From Allium sativum (Eukaryota; Streptophyta; Magnoliopsida; Asparagales; Amaryllidaceae): a stretch of 64,000 bases of DNA. The notes under the pieces are model-generated. The model was not told the origin of the DNA. It searched no databases and worked only from the letters and a program-made list of their open reading frames with translations. The stretch spans positions 906,200,677 through 906,264,676 of the forward strand of contig CM060915.1 of assembly GCA_030737875.1 (NCBI GenBank), given 5' to 3'. Numbering within the stretch: position 1 is the first letter of the stretch; every line of letters begins with the position of its first letter. Below are positions 1-11,908 of the stretch, piece after piece. Made by a program: the position numbers and the translations under genes.

Positions 1-1827
1 TTTAATCATTTACAAATATCATTAATATAATAGTAAACTTATTGACTTTATAAGTATGATAATTAATTACTATGTAATAGCCTTGGTATTTTTGAATATT
101 ATTAAATTAAGGTTGCAACGAATTAAAAAGTAAACTTTTCATAAATGTCCAAATTTGACAATGGGGACTTTGCCACTACATCCATAGCGATTTTCTAGGC
201 AATTTCATATATAACTTATTGTAATTTGACCACTAGGGAGGAGCTATCAGAAGAAGAAGGGGAAAAAATTAAACGGGGCGGTCGACCCTACCTAGGAGGA
301 GCGTCACGATCTATTACTAGCTAAGGCAGTCAACCTAAATCCTTATACATAGATGCTTAGCAACAACATGCTTGGACATTTTTAGATGAATAAATCTTGA
401 GGAATGACGTGTTTAAACGGTTAGATGATGGTTGCGATGCGTTCCGATGGCTTGGACTGAAAGTAGGGTTAATTCCATAGTTATGAGGACCAAAGAAATG
501 CTATAAATAAACTTTAATATCTAACCTTAAACCCTTGTATTTCTTTTAACATATACAACTTGTAATAAATGTATTCATTCATCTCCTTCCCTGAAACCCT
601 CTCTATTCCAAATAAAACAAAACAAAACAAAGCTAATTAAGGAGGACATTCATGGAGGGGGGATAACTAAAAGGAACCTACAACGTTAGAGAATAAGTTT
701 CCAAGTTAGTGGATTTAAATTTGAATCAGAAAGATAAAATTCTATTAGTCTTAGATTTCCTCCAAATTATTAGACCAATAAGGATATGGATCTGCATTTT
801 ACAAAATGAGAAGGGATAAAAGAGATCTAATTCTGTTGGATATAATTGAGGATTATGATCTAGAAATTTAAACTTATATTATTCAATCGTTAATCTGAAT
901 TGAATTTACAAATTATCAGATTAGGTTGAAATAACTGGATTTGAAAACCATAATATGGAATATATTAAAACTAATGCTTATTAGAAAGGATAAACAAAAG
1001 CCATTTCTAATGTGAAGGGATAAACACTGTAAAAACGACCAAAAAGAAAGGTAATTAATTTACGGTGAAAATTGCATATGGGAGTGAGAAGGCGAGATAG
1101 TTGACATCATCAAGCAATGGTCGATCGACTCAGGGGACGATAGACCACAATGACAGAGCTTAGATTGGTATGATTTACCATGCGCCTTGTGGGGGTGTAG
1201 TAAACCTAGAGACATTAAGCCTGGTTTGATGGGTTGGTTTAGGAACTTGGATTGTATGTTTAACCTTTAGAGAGGGGAGGAGGCTCTAACCTCTCCACCA
1301 GTTAGACAAACTAACTTCGTAAGTTCGCAACGCGGGCAATTGGAGGCGGTCCATCGGCACAACGTAAGCACTTGGATATTCTGTTAGTGCAATGTAGGAA
1401 ACTAGTGCGGTCCGTTATGGATAATATGTGCGAAATACTATTAGCCATGGCATTGGCATTTGGATGGTCTATCTGCAAGAACTGGGTTGGAAGCGCTCGA
1501 TTTGGTTGGGGCCCGTCCTATCAACTAGCAAGCTGCAACATCGAAGCAGGAAGTAAGAGGCCAAAGATAGGAACAACGCATAAAAGAGTCATGTCTTGGA
1601 AATTTTAAGCACACAACATCGAAATTGGTAGTAAGAAGATCTATGTTCTCGTGGGGATGATATGAAAGGTTCCCGATCCTGGAGGATTTGCATAAAACTT
1701 CGGAGATGGTCCGATGCTGGCAATGTTTGATCGACACGAACCATAAAGTAGGCAATAAAAGATTTTTTGCTACTACATATAGAAGAAGGGCATGGGCATA
1801 CCCGATGAGTCACCCTGCAAATTTACA
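1..1827. other. Unassigned AT-rich intergenic sequence
   Basis: I recognise no gene, RNA or complete mobile element here. There are two loosely similar stretches near 1520-1560 and 1605-1640 that share the phrase CAACATCGAA followed by AGTAAGA, so an old duplicated TE piece is possible. The sequence ends at the TTTCT target-site copy of the downstream solo LTR. Confidence 0.5.
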
Positions 1828-2023
1828 TTTCTTGTAACACCTCGCATTTTTAAGATAATAAAATGTGAGTAACTTAATTAAAAATGAGAATTAAGTAAAA
1901 TGGACTGCGTCATTGCGTCTGACTCGGAATTTCGGTCAAGATAGACACCTGGTTTGCATAAAACGGACATCGTATGAAGAAGTCATTAAGCCTAGAAGTT
2001 TGTATACGCACAAGAGAAATATA

Positions 2024-2041
2024 TACACACACACACACACA
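2024..2041. repeat. (AC)n microsatellite
   Basis: A short uninterrupted AC run inside the solo LTR, followed by an A-rich stretch. Confidence 0.9.
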
Positions 2042-2325
2042 AAAACACATCAAAATATAAAAATAAAGAATAAAATAAGGATTGCATGTAATAAATACAT
2101 GCACTGAAAAAAATGTAATGCATGCATTGAAAGAAAGGAATGATTGGTTGCATGTAGTGTAAATATGTTGCAAGCACTGATTTGCAAACATAATGCATTA
2201 ATATTAAAAGATAAATAAAAGAAAAAAATTCATGCAATGGTTTAATTTAAATATTGTATCAAACATGAAAAAGAGAAGTAAGGAGAGAACAATAATTATC
2301 ATTGTTCTAAGACTTGTTAACAAAA

Positions 2326-2399
2326 GTCTTAGCAGTTCAGTTGGTTAGAACATGTGATTTGCATACAATAAGCACAGAGTTCGATCCCTGCCAGCGCCA
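2326..2399 (+). mobile_element. tRNA-derived SINE head or tRNA pseudogene
   Basis: A tRNA-like stretch has a good pol III A box (TTAGCAGTTCAGTTGG, 2329-2344) and B box (GAGTTCGATCC, 2377-2387) about 33 bases apart. It ends CCAGCGCCA like a tRNA 3' end. The acceptor stem does not pair with the 5' side, so it is not a working tRNA. It sits just upstream of the LINE tail, and I could not define a SINE body or target-site duplication. A SINE head and a decayed tRNA copy are both possible. Confidence 0.45.
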
Positions 2400-2542
2400 A
2401 ATTTTTATTTTAAGGCAAACGGCTAAAATAACACATGTTCACGAGAGAAAACATGTGTAAACACACATATAAGGAAAAATATACATATAAGGAAGTAAAG
2501 AAAATATATGTATATGAGAATACATGTGCATATATGTGTAGG

Positions 2543-2568
2543 AATATATATATATATATATATATATT
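2543..2568. repeat. (TA)n microsatellite
   Basis: A TA run directly before the LINE-like sequence. A second TA run occurs just after the LINE 3' end (about 3894-3905), so this could be part of an AT-rich target-site duplication. Confidence 0.8.
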
Positions 2569-2569
2569 A

Positions 2570-3906
2570 ATTCTGTTTGTGCCAACTTCATTTAGAAGGG
2601 TGGGCTTCATAAAGTCAGTTACAAGCTTCTATGTAGGCCCAAGACTGAAGGAGGAGTTGGGCTTAAAAACTTATTTGAACTAAAGAAGGCCTATGGGCTT
2701 AAGCAGGCCTGGAAATTAATATCGTCAGGTAATTTATGGGCCGTGTGGATGAGAGCAAGATACATGAAACGGAATTTTTGGACCTCAAATGTAGATAACA
2801 ATGCTTCGGTGGTGTGGAAAAATTGCCTAAAGTATAGAGATGAACTCAAAATCAGGATACAGAGAGACATTGCAAATGGGTTAACTACAGACCTATGGCT
2901 CGACCCATAGCTCAATGGATCAAGCTTAATTGACAGATTTGGCTGGGATGGCTACTCGGCCTATGGTGCACCCAACACAACTGTGAGCTCAATTATTTCA
3001 AACGGAGCATGGAATAGTGAAAGCAACCTGGTTACAAGAAATCTGGAAGAGGAACTAAGATCATAAACCATTTATGTAAACAAAGAAGAAGACATATGGA
3101 CGTGGAAGGAAGGTCATTTCAGTCTCAAGGATGTGTGGGAGGGCTTAAGGCAGGTTCACCCAAGTCTGGGCTGGAGTAAAGTGGTATGGTCACGCTCATG
3201 CCCACCTAAGATGGCTCAAGTCATGTACAAAGCCTTGTTGGGTAGGCTCCCCACTAAAGACAGACTACTTGGATGGGGTATAATTAAAGACGATAATTGT
3301 GTGCTGTGTAACAACGCCTCGGAAACCCTAAACCACCTCTTTTTTGAATGTCAGTACACTAGACGGTTATGGGCCATTCAGAAATTAAAATGCTTTAATA
3401 ATGAACAAATTGGGGATTTAGAAGAGGAGATTAATTACCTGAACGATGGGGGTTAAATGTCTCAATTGATGGTAGAGGTTGGCAAGATTTGCCTCACAGA
3501 CACAGTGTGGCAGGAATGGCGAGAACGAAACACCCGTACTTTCAAGAAGAAAACGAGAGATATGTTAGAGACTTCGAATGCAATAAGCAGAGAAGTGGCG
3601 ATTTGCATAGGAAGAATCAAGAAGAAGATACTCACCAAGTCAACGACACGAGAACGATTGCAATTGGAGAAGTGGAACTGGAAGGCAGCGAGCAGAGGAA
3701 GGCACAAAGAGAATTTACGTCCGCCATAGCTGAGGAACCCTAATTTTGACTTCGGCTTTGTTTTTGCTTTCGATAGAGAATGTTTGTAAAGTGAAAAGCG
3801 GAGTTTGTTTGTATTATGTTGACCCGATGAGATATTGGGCTTGTAACTGTGGGCCGAGCCGGCTTTGGGCTTAATACTAGATTTACCCAATTTCTATATA
3901 TATATA
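2570..3906 (+). mobile_element. 5'-truncated L1-type LINE
   Basis: The 3' end of a plant L1-like non-LTR retrotransposon: the C-terminal part of ORF2 (2608-3729) and a short 3' UTR containing GGGCTT-type repeats, ending in a TA-rich stretch. LINEs are commonly 5' truncated on insertion, which fits the absence of the reverse transcriptase core. The element lies inside the 1833-6868 solo LTR and so is younger than it. Both ends sit in AT-rich simple sequence, so the exact boundaries and target duplication are uncertain. Confidence 0.75.
2608..3729 (+). pseudogene. LINE ORF2 C-terminus (zf-RVT region), broken by in-frame stops
   Basis: One frame runs the whole length with stops at 2908-2910, 3064-3066 and 3454-3456. 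It opens with HKVSYKLLCRPKTEGGVGLK, the conserved plant LINE motif just after the reverse transcriptase fold. It then has a tryptophan-rich linker, then a zinc-binding reverse transcriptase domain (zf-RVT) with SCPPKMAQVMYKALLGRLPT and the CVLC...ETLNHLFFEC cysteine/histidine cluster (about 3298-3351). The end has the WQEWRERNTRTF motif typical of these proteins. In intact elements this protein copies LINE RNA at a nicked target. The stops and the missing catalytic core show that it is dead. Confidence 0.85.
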
Positions 3907-4100
3907 CAAGATATAAAATTCAAAATAAGGCTAAAATCATAGAAATATGCCAAGAATCAAATAGCGGTGCAATACCGTTTGAATTTTGAAAACGAAACAA
4001 AAGTTGTGTATATATATACGCGTAAAATGATCGTTAGAAGAATTGTATATGTATAAGAAGAATATATGTGAATATAACAGTTAAATAAATTCTAGAAATT

Positions 4101-4163
4101 CAAAAGTTTGAAAATCAAGTTTCTACGCCAAAACAATTCAAACATTCAAATTTCAAACTTTTG
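4101..4163. repeat. Inverted repeat upstream of the LTR TATA box
   Basis: A perfect 13 bp inverted repeat, CAAAAGTTTGAAA at 4101-4113 and TTTCAAACTTTTG at 4151-4163, separated by 37 bases. It lies about 170 bases upstream of the putative TATA box. Two other LTR families in the window have unrelated inverted repeats in the comparable place. Confidence 0.8.
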
Positions 4164-4334
4164 CGCCTAATTGGCACATTTAATTGGTAGGAAGTGACAA
4201 TGCATGCCTTGCTGGCTTTATTCTATTGGTTCAATTCAAAATTATTATTGATGTGGCAACTTCCTATTGGCTATATGGCATGGAGAGAATAGATTTCATC
4301 AGGGAATAGATGGTTAGCATCGATTTAAGCTTCA

Positions 4335-4342
4335 TATATAAG
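4335..4342 (+). promoter_or_regulatory. Putative LTR TATA box (TATATAAG)
   Basis: TATATAAGG followed by a pyrimidine-rich CTCTCC-type leader resembles a plant pol II core promoter. It would mark the U3/R boundary of the solo LTR about 30 bases downstream. Confidence 0.5.
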
Positions 4343-6003
4343 GACCATATAACTCTCCATTCTCATTTGTTGTTTCTTCACTCTCTTCTTCTTCCTCCAT
4401 ATAATTTCTGAATAAAATTATTAATTATAATATTGGAGCACTGTCTAAATGAAGATTAAAAAAAATCGTCAACAACGACAAATTCAGAAAATAAGGCGTT
4501 TTCAACTGCAATAGCAATACAAACTCATGACTCTCCATCTACAACCAATCCAAAGAGATTCTTTTCTAGATCGGCATATCAAGGTGAGTGGATTTAAGTT
4601 ATATCATTTTTGATAATGATATATTATCGTTTAATGTTCCCCGTTATTATACGATGTGAATTTGCTAGAATAATTAAAAAGCATTGAAATGTTATATATG
4701 ACATGTTGAAATATGCTATATTGAAATGTTTAAACATATGTTAAAAAGATTAAAGTGACGAATATGACATGTTGGAACATTAACATGTTAAGATATTAAT
4801 ATGTTGGAAAAACCCATACATTGAAATGCAAATTGTCAAAATATGTTTTACTATTACTGTTGTAATTACATGATTCACTTGTAATAACATGTTAAGGTTT
4901 GTCCTAGGGACAAAAAAGAAATTATAACATAGATTATAGAAAGGAGACTTATTAGTGAATCTTAGTTAAGAAAACTAAGTTAAGAAAAATAAGTAAACAA
5001 TGATAAGTTGTAGTGACATGGTAAGATTGAATTATGGTTAAATAGGAAAGAATTAGGCAAACTTATGAAATGAAATAAGTTATATTTAATCATAAATAAT
5101 GAGAGACATGTTAACATAAAACATGTGAATTGAGATATACTTAATTACATATTAAGTAGAGCATGTTATTGTAACTATGAAATCAAACAAGAATGTAAGG
5201 GGATTGCGGATTACAGACCTTGGACCACAATCTAGAGAATAACATGTTGTGGGCTTATTAATAAACTTAAATGCGTTAAGTTATATGACTGAAATTAATA
5301 AGCAAGAGGACCTTGGTAACTTGAATAAGAAGTCAATGTGAATGGGAATAACCGAGTTAAATAGAAACCTGATGAGGTAAAGCAAGCGCATAAAAGAATG
5401 TTTAGACATAGGATCTAATGACACATTAGACTGAGGCGCTTGGACCAGTTCATGCGCTTGAGGGTGAACAACCCAACGGAGTAGATCATCGTGGTGTCAT
5501 GAGGCACGAGGGGAGCACATGTTCATATGATTATTCTGTCGCTTTCGAAGGAATGGAAGGGGAAGCACGTGGCTTTTTGAGATACGTAAGGTGACTTGGT
5601 AGTCCTCTGTGTGGTGGCAGATGTTTAAGCTGTGCTCGCAGGGGTTGAGTCTGCGCGTAACTACCAGGTGGGTGGGCCTTGACTGCAAAAGTAGCTTTGC
5701 AGTTAGAATGTTGTGACGTGGTGACACTAGGGTGATTCGACGGTCGCCTCAACGAGGAGGCAGAGGTCATGACCAAGAGAGATAATAGATCATCGGGTAC
5801 CCGTCACCGGCAGCCAGTGGGATGCGAAAAGACTAGAGCTAAACCCAATAGACCATTCATCTTTCACTATCGGGGTACGATGGTTGAGGGGAGACGCCAA
5901 CTGGATGTTTAGATTGTTTGTTAGGGTCAAGTGGCTTAGCTCTTGTAGTCTCTACTAGTTGAGGGAGGGGCCGAGGTGGAGCCATAGCCACCATGAAAAA
6001 AAA

Positions 6004-6051
6004 ACAGACCCGAGGATATCTGTATTTTGAGGCCCCTAAAGGCGGGTCTGT
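6004..6051. repeat. Hairpin-forming inverted repeat
   Basis: A perfect 9 bp inverted repeat, ACAGACCCG at 6004-6012 and CGGGTCTGT at 6043-6051, with a 30-base loop. It lies in the 3' half of the solo LTR. Confidence 0.7.
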
Positions 6052-6072
6052 ATAGATATGGAAAAGCTCCCG

Positions 6073-6116
6073 ACCAAGTTCCGTGTTTCTTGTATAGCCC
6101 TACCACAGAACTCGGT
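6073..6116. repeat. Second hairpin-forming inverted repeat
   Basis: ACCAAGTTCCGTG at 6073-6085 pairs with CACAGAACTCGGT at 6104-6116, with 11 of 13 positions matched. It follows the previous hairpin by about 20 bases, so this LTR also carries a tandem pair of hairpins. Confidence 0.6.
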
Positions 6117-6873
6117 GCACATTATGTGTAGTTAAGGCATCGAATACGGTTGATACATACGTGAGAAAGTATAGATACACACAAGTCGGCTCTGGGTGGT
6201 GTATCGTAGACTTGAGGGAATTACTCTAGTATGAAATCTGATTCAATCGAAGGTGGCAGTCCATATGCTTACGTAACATAGTAATGACAGATATATGCGG
6301 AACGTAAAAATGTTATGTAGAGATCTGTACGTCACTCCAGCGTAGGATGAGGGACTGCATTTATTTCTATGACATTTAGGTGAAAACCATGCGAGTGGGG
6401 TACCATGGGGTTTACCTCAATATTGGGGGGTAGGTACATATATACTGTATTAGGTTAATCCACTGGGAAGTAAATGGGTACGACGTGTGTGTAAGCCTTG
6501 AATGCTGTTAACCCAAGTAACCTAATAAATAAGAAAATGTGATTGAACGGTATATGTAGGATTATCCAAAGTGTATAGTTTAAATCTAGTCACCAGAACT
6601 TGTGTTCTGATCCCTTCCTCAGAACATACTTGCAGGTTAGATTTGTGGCAGAGACATGATAGCTCTGGATACTGGTTAGGAAGTATTATTAATACGGTAA
6701 GGCTATACTTTGATTATATTGTATTTTATCTTTTCCTCTGTGAGATATTTTCTGAGCTCTGACATATTTTATGTCTCTGTCTTTTCTGCGGGATACCAGA
6801 GCAAACTAACACGAGTTTCGATAGATTAGAATTAAAAAAATCGGTCTATCGGAATTCGGGTTGTTACATTTCT

Positions 6874-7834
6874 TCTTTACTGGATGTAGTAGAGTAGAAA
6901 ATAGACATGTTATCCTAATCGATCAATCAAATATTAGGTTTGGATTGACCTTTAGATTAGACCCTCCGGTGTAGGCAAGTTCCTTTAGGCAGTTGGGCCG
7001 TAAGGAGGCATCAATATTATACACACTCTATGACACTTAGACTAAATTTTATACTAGTTATATTGACCTTTTGTTTCAGTTTATTTCTCATTTACCAAAC
7101 TTTTTATATGGTTGGTTCCTTTTCCCCATCTCAGGTGGATGAGGTAGCGAGTAACCAGTGCCATCGGATATCGTGCCTTGGAGATTAGATGGATGACTCC
7201 GACTGAGTCTTATGTTTTATTAGTGCATCTGCTTACATTTTCTTAGAGGGATTCCTTTAATGTACTCTGATGTACTTTTAATTATATACTAGCATTTCTA
7301 TAAGATTATGATACTTATGTTTTGAGACTACTACCAGTATTTTCTAAGATTATTGTATGTAATTGATTTTTTATGATATGATATTCTTCCGCTATGATGC
7401 AAAATATTTATCAGTTGGCTCATTATATGCTGATATCTTAGTCTTTGTATGGTCATTTTATTTCCACCAATGATCTGTATATATTGATATAATTGTTTTT
7501 GTTATATACCAAAGAGTGTGGGTTATCACCAAATCTTTAAATATAATAAAATAACTGAAAATCAATATAATTAAGTAACTTTAATTAATAAATAAAATAT
7601 AATTAGATAACTTTAAATAAGTAGTTCAATAACTTTAATCGAAGAATAAATACTTCTACATGATTAATTAAAATATATTTTAATCATTTAAAAATAATTT
7701 TAATATAAATAAGCATTCTTATATAACTTTAAGAAATAATTTTAAAGGATTATATTGGATAAATAATTTATTTATCTCTAAAACATATTAATAAATAATG
7801 ATTATTTTCAAATCTTATTGATAAATAATTATTA
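6874..7834. other. Unassigned sequence, possibly an older LTR remnant
   Basis: No gene is recognised. A stretch at 7130-7290 (CATCTCAGGTGGATGAGG, then TGTACTCTGATG) recalls the 3' part of long Gypsy LTRs such as element A near 21710-21840, but no LTR ends are visible. From 7540 to 7830 the sequence is very AT-rich, with many TTTAAT and AATAAT words. Confidence 0.35.
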
Positions 7835-9436
7835 TCATTTTGGCAAGGCCAACGATACTAAATGGTCCCTACCATTTTTATTGAAACGCCAAGAATTACA
7901 AACAAGAACAACAGCACAAGAGAGACAACCTTCTACACTTGTGAAGAATCCAGAGGAAATAGGTGCAACAATGCACGATAAGAACAATGAAAAGTAAAAC
8001 ACAAGAATGCACATTGCAAAAGGAAAAGGATGGAACAGTGAAATTTGCACTATCTAAAAAGAGTTCCAACTCTCTCTTGCATTGTAGATGCTAGCATCAA
8101 AATTAATCTGACCATGGACAAATAATAACATCATACTCTCGTCAAATAGGCATTGTATAGAGCCTAACTCCATAATCTATCATTGAGGTATTAATCCATT
8201 CAATTACTCCACTTCCATGCTCCTAGTGATCAGAACTTTGAGGTTCTTATATCCTGGTATTGCAGCATAAAGGTGAGTGTTGAACAGTTGAGAAACCATC
8301 TTTAAAAGAGGGAGTGACAAGTAAAGGTCTGTAGGCAGCTGATGCATGAGATGATCATAAGGGTGATCATTATTCATTTGAGAATTGGCTTTTGACCTTT
8401 TTCTTCAAAAAGGAGGAAGAGGAGTTAGACTTGCCATTTGCTTTTGTAATAAGGGGTGGTTGTTCAGTGCAAGCTGATTTGTTGGCCACAGGAAAATCAA
8501 CAGTACCTGCAATACTGTTGTACCTATTTAGAAACCCCAGTTTACATTGGAAAGTGCTAGCCACGTTTATAGGTTTAACAACAACAAAAGAGGTTGTCCT
8601 TCTTTTCTCATGCAATTTAGTGCATGATTGAAAAAGTTCATGCACTATTTGCAAGTCAGGGCAAGGAGAACTTCCTAATGAAATCTTTTATTTTTGATCC
8701 ATATCACTCACTTATATCCACTACCCACATTGGTTTAATCACTATCATTGAATTTGATTGTTCCATCTCGTCCTTTCGCATTAGCACATTGTTTCGATCC
8801 ATGCACAAAAGCAACTTGTCTTCGATATGAGCATGACAACCTAGTTTATCTTTTAATGCTTTACCTTTTCCACTTGAAGCTTAGTTACATTCCTTCACAC
8901 CATCATTAATCTCAACTATGTCATCACAAGCCTTAAGAGGCTTATCAGATTGCATCTCCTTCATACTGTCAATATTTTCAGTTGTTATGATATTTTCAAC
9001 TATGTTAGGATAAGATTTGACACTCACCATCTTACTATATTCTTTATCTCTATTTAGACTCTCAACCTGTTCATTCAATTCACCTTCCTCCTGATCAAGT
9101 TATTTATCTTTTGTGTGTTAGAGCAGTAAATTTATTAGTTAAGGCATTTAAGGCTTTTTCCAACTTTCTTTCCTTCATTCTTATTCAATAACAGGTCATC
9201 ATGCACATTGCCTTCGCTCCCTATTTTCATCACCGTGCCACCTTGTGTACATGGTCTAAGCATGCTCATGGTTTTATTCTTATCCAAATCATGAATACTA
9301 TAAGACTCATGCATTTTGCTTTTGCCACTAATTCTTTTCCGCACTTTCTTCCTTCTAATTAATAGGACACCAACAACTCTATTCTTGTTGACAGTTTAGT
9401 ATCTAAACTAGAAGCTACAATATCAGTTGCAACATC
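7835..9436 (-). pseudogene. 3' part of a decayed DUF4283-type gene
   Basis: This continues the minus-strand DUF4283 pseudogene below its recognisable domain. Minus-strand frames here are rich in Lys, Ser, Glu and Asn (for example 9344-9135, 9078-8881 and 8654-8370) and are separated by single stops. That fits the low-complexity tail these proteins have after the domain. No CCHC zinc knuckle was found. Membership in the same gene is inferred from orientation and lack of a clear break. The low end is set where very AT-rich sequence begins. Confidence 0.35.
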
Positions 9437-9912
9437 TATGATTTTTCCACTAGCATTATCCACTTTCCTACTAGCAACAAAACATTTGTTCAGGTAATGA
9501 CCAAAGGTTGAAGTGAGTATAAATTTTGGGTTTCCAACTAAACATGGAATTCATAAGGCAGTTCTTGGTCCGGAGTAATTTCAACTATACATTTCACGTA
9601 ATCTATTCTTTCAATTCTTTTTGTAGACTCGACCACGTAAAGAAGTTTTCCTATTCTGGTAGCTAATCAACTTATACCCAATAATGACCATGCGTACATA
9701 GGTATGTTCATCAATTTTATTCAAACAGGAACACTTCTGATATTGGTACAATTGTTAACTATTGTAGAATCCAAGGTTTCACGATAAACAATTTGTTCCT
9801 AATTATAACAGGGTTTGCTTTGACAATTTTAACTTTGTATTCAATACAGACAAATGAAGAAAATTAAGTACCCATTCAATTTTACCTTAGTATCTCCCTT
9901 TGGTTTCCAAAT
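9437..9912 (-). pseudogene. DUF4283 domain, C-terminal two thirds (LINE ORF1-like)
   Basis: Minus-strand frames give the DUF4283 pattern in order: KPKGDTKVKLNG, NKLFIVKPW, IKLMNIPMYAWSLLGIS, LATRIGKLLYVVESTKRI, then YVKCIVEITPDQELPYEF (9735 down to about 9530). These match the plant family motif of a KPW stretch, a VPVWIKL-type strand, an iGKPL turn and a YARVCVEI strand. Proteins of this family are linked to LINE ORF1 and gag-like nucleic acid binding. The frame is broken by TGA and TAG codons and at least one frameshift. The high end is cut exactly at the solo LTR, and the reading continues on the far side from 13710. Confidence 0.75.
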
Positions 9913-11056
9913 TGTAACACCCCACATCCGTTAAGGTCACTCACAAAGGGAATGCCTTAACTTCAGTGGATCATTATGGGTACTGGAACAGAAATATTAC
10001 AAGACAGACATATATAAAACAACGAAAAGTAAAGTGGAAGTACTTCAAATTATTTATTAAATATAATTGTTTACAATAAAAGCCCATCAACTTCCAATAC
10101 CCAATTACATAGCTAAAATATCTGTCTTGCCCAAAAACAAAGAAGCATAAAAATAAATTGTGATATTCCCCAATAAAGCAAAGCAAGCCATAGCCAAGGG
10201 AAATCCAAGCCGTACATGAAAGAGCCTTGGAGCTTGGTAAGATCTGAACTAAGCTGTATTCCCACCCTGTGAACCTGGGGGGAGGGGGAAACGGAAGAAA
10301 AAGAGGCGAAACAAAACGGGTCAGTCATAAAGACTGAGTAAGTCCTAGTGACTTTCAGCATAAAAATAGGTAAAGATAACATGGCATGAATAAACTGAAA
10401 ATAAACATAAGTATGATGACAAGATAAACTATAGGTACGATAACTAAGAATAACATCATATGACTTTTGTCATGTATAACATTGCGAGGTTCCCATTCAA
10501 GATGAACTAAGTATAATTTTGCCAGATCGCAAGATTTCTCTACTTCACCGTTAAAATATTTCTATGATATCTATTTGCTCTGCACCACCCGTACTAGTAT
10601 CCCAACCCGTGTCATGTGTTGACTATACAATGATCCCTTGCCCAATGTCATAAAATAACCCATTACTTGGTCCCACGAAACGATCTATTAATCGATCGGC
10701 TCCTTACAAGTCCTATCTCGTTCATGTGTCTGTGTCATACGGCCCTATCACGAATGTAGTTACCTGTGCTGGGTCCACCATAGGGTGTATCAAGCCCTAG
10801 GGTGCCGACCCCCGACACGAATCAAGCACGCACAATGTAAACCTACTGATGCCCAATGCCTGCTTTTTCAACTCCGGACTACGTGCACGACCGTAGTCCG
10901 CCTGAACCTACCCTGGCGCACCAACTCAGCCGTCGTTTTGGTTGCTAACAATTAGCCCAGTAATCGTGCCCTACCCTGCCTAGTCCCAGGGTATCGTGAT
11001 ACATCTAAGTGGGTTACTGCTGAAATGGACCGCGTAACTAGGGTTTCCGTCTAATA

Positions 11057-11760
11057 GGTTAAGTGTTGTCATTTAAATTCGTGACTTAACCCTTATCAGT
11101 CCAGCATGTCAAGTTGGTTAAGTGTTGTCATTCAAGTTCGTGACTTAGCCCTACGAATCATGTGTCAAGTTGGTCAAGTATATTCAGGTGGTTCATGACT
11201 TAACCCTAACAAATCATCGTGTCAAATTGGTTAAGATATTCAAGTGGTTCATGACTTAACCCTACCAAATCATCGTGTCAAATTGGTTAAGTATACATTG
11301 ACTTAGCCCAGCTGCTTATCATGTTGTGACGGTTGAGTGCTACCCTCGGTTGTTACTTAACCTTACCACGCATCACATTATATTGGTTAAGTGCGTGTTA
11401 AATTAACCCCATCCACTAGTTATATTATAATGGTTAAGTGATACCCTCGTGTGTTTACTTAACCCTACCACGCATCAGATTATACCGATTGGGTGTTATC
11501 AACCCATTCAAGTTAAACCAACCCATCCGCTAGTCATGTTATAACGATTAAGTGTCATTAGCCTAGCCATATTACTTAACCCACCCATTCATGTCATATC
11601 GGTTAAATATCATTAGCCTAGCCATTTTACTTAACCCACCCATTCATGTCATATTGGTTAAGTGTCATTAGTCTAGTCATATTACTTAACCCACCCCCTG
11701 GTTAACATGTTATGCTGGTTAAGCGTTCTTAGTTTACTTAACCCTATCAATCCTGACTTA
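11057..11760 (-). repeat. Tandem array of about 14 small hairpins (GGTTAAGT / ACTTAACC)
   Basis: Units of about 45-65 bases each contain GGTTAAGT, a 10-25 base spacer and ACTTAACC, so each unit can fold on itself with an 8 bp stem. Spacers vary (GTTGTCATTCAAG, GTCATTAGCCTAG, GATACCCTCG), while the stem halves are mostly kept. A few stems are degenerate, such as near 11490. It lies inside the solo LTR next to the two large hairpin modules. Confidence 0.8.
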
Positions 11761-11796
11761 GCTTTAACTTATTCATTAAAGCACCAACCGCTCACA

Positions 11797-11868
11797 TTAG
11801 ACAGGTATTGTTGCGGTTACTGGACAGCCGGTCAGTTCCGGGCAGGTTTACACCGCAACTCAGTCTAA
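11797..11868 (-). repeat. Large hairpin module, copy 1 of the solo LTR
   Basis: There are two nested inverted repeats: TTAGAC (11797-11802) with GTCTAA (11863-11868), and TTGCGGT (11811-11817) with ACCGCAA (11852-11858). On the LTR sense strand the loop holds CCTGCCCGGAA. The same layout with other stem sequences recurs at 11909 and in element A. Confidence 0.85.
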
Positions 11869-11908
11869 CCTCGGGTCCTTATCGGGCTCAATGTCTTAAC
11901 CTCCCACA

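Larger units (their letters stand above)
1833..6868 (+). mobile_element. Solo LTR, Ty3/Gypsy type, interrupted by a LINE
   Basis: The sequence starts TGTAACACCTCG and ends GGGTTGTTACA, the usual ends of long plant Gypsy LTRs. It is flanked by a perfect 5 bp duplication, TTTCT at 1828-1832 and 6869-6873, which fixes both ends and shows a single insertion now reduced to one LTR. Its first 150 bases resemble the start of the element A LTR: both share CATTGCGTCT, then CTCGGAATT, then GTATGAAGAAG. No primer binding site or internal coding follows, so it is a solo LTR. About 1.3 kb of the length is an inserted LINE tail (about 2570-3906). A TATA box lies at 4335. The Tekay/Del-like assignment is inference from LTR length and ends. 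Confidence 0.85.

Noticed and set aside
11057..11760. Possible CRISPR-like array
   Set aside because: Units are hairpin repeats with related spacers inside a plant LTR; there is no constant repeat with unique spacers and no cas gene.
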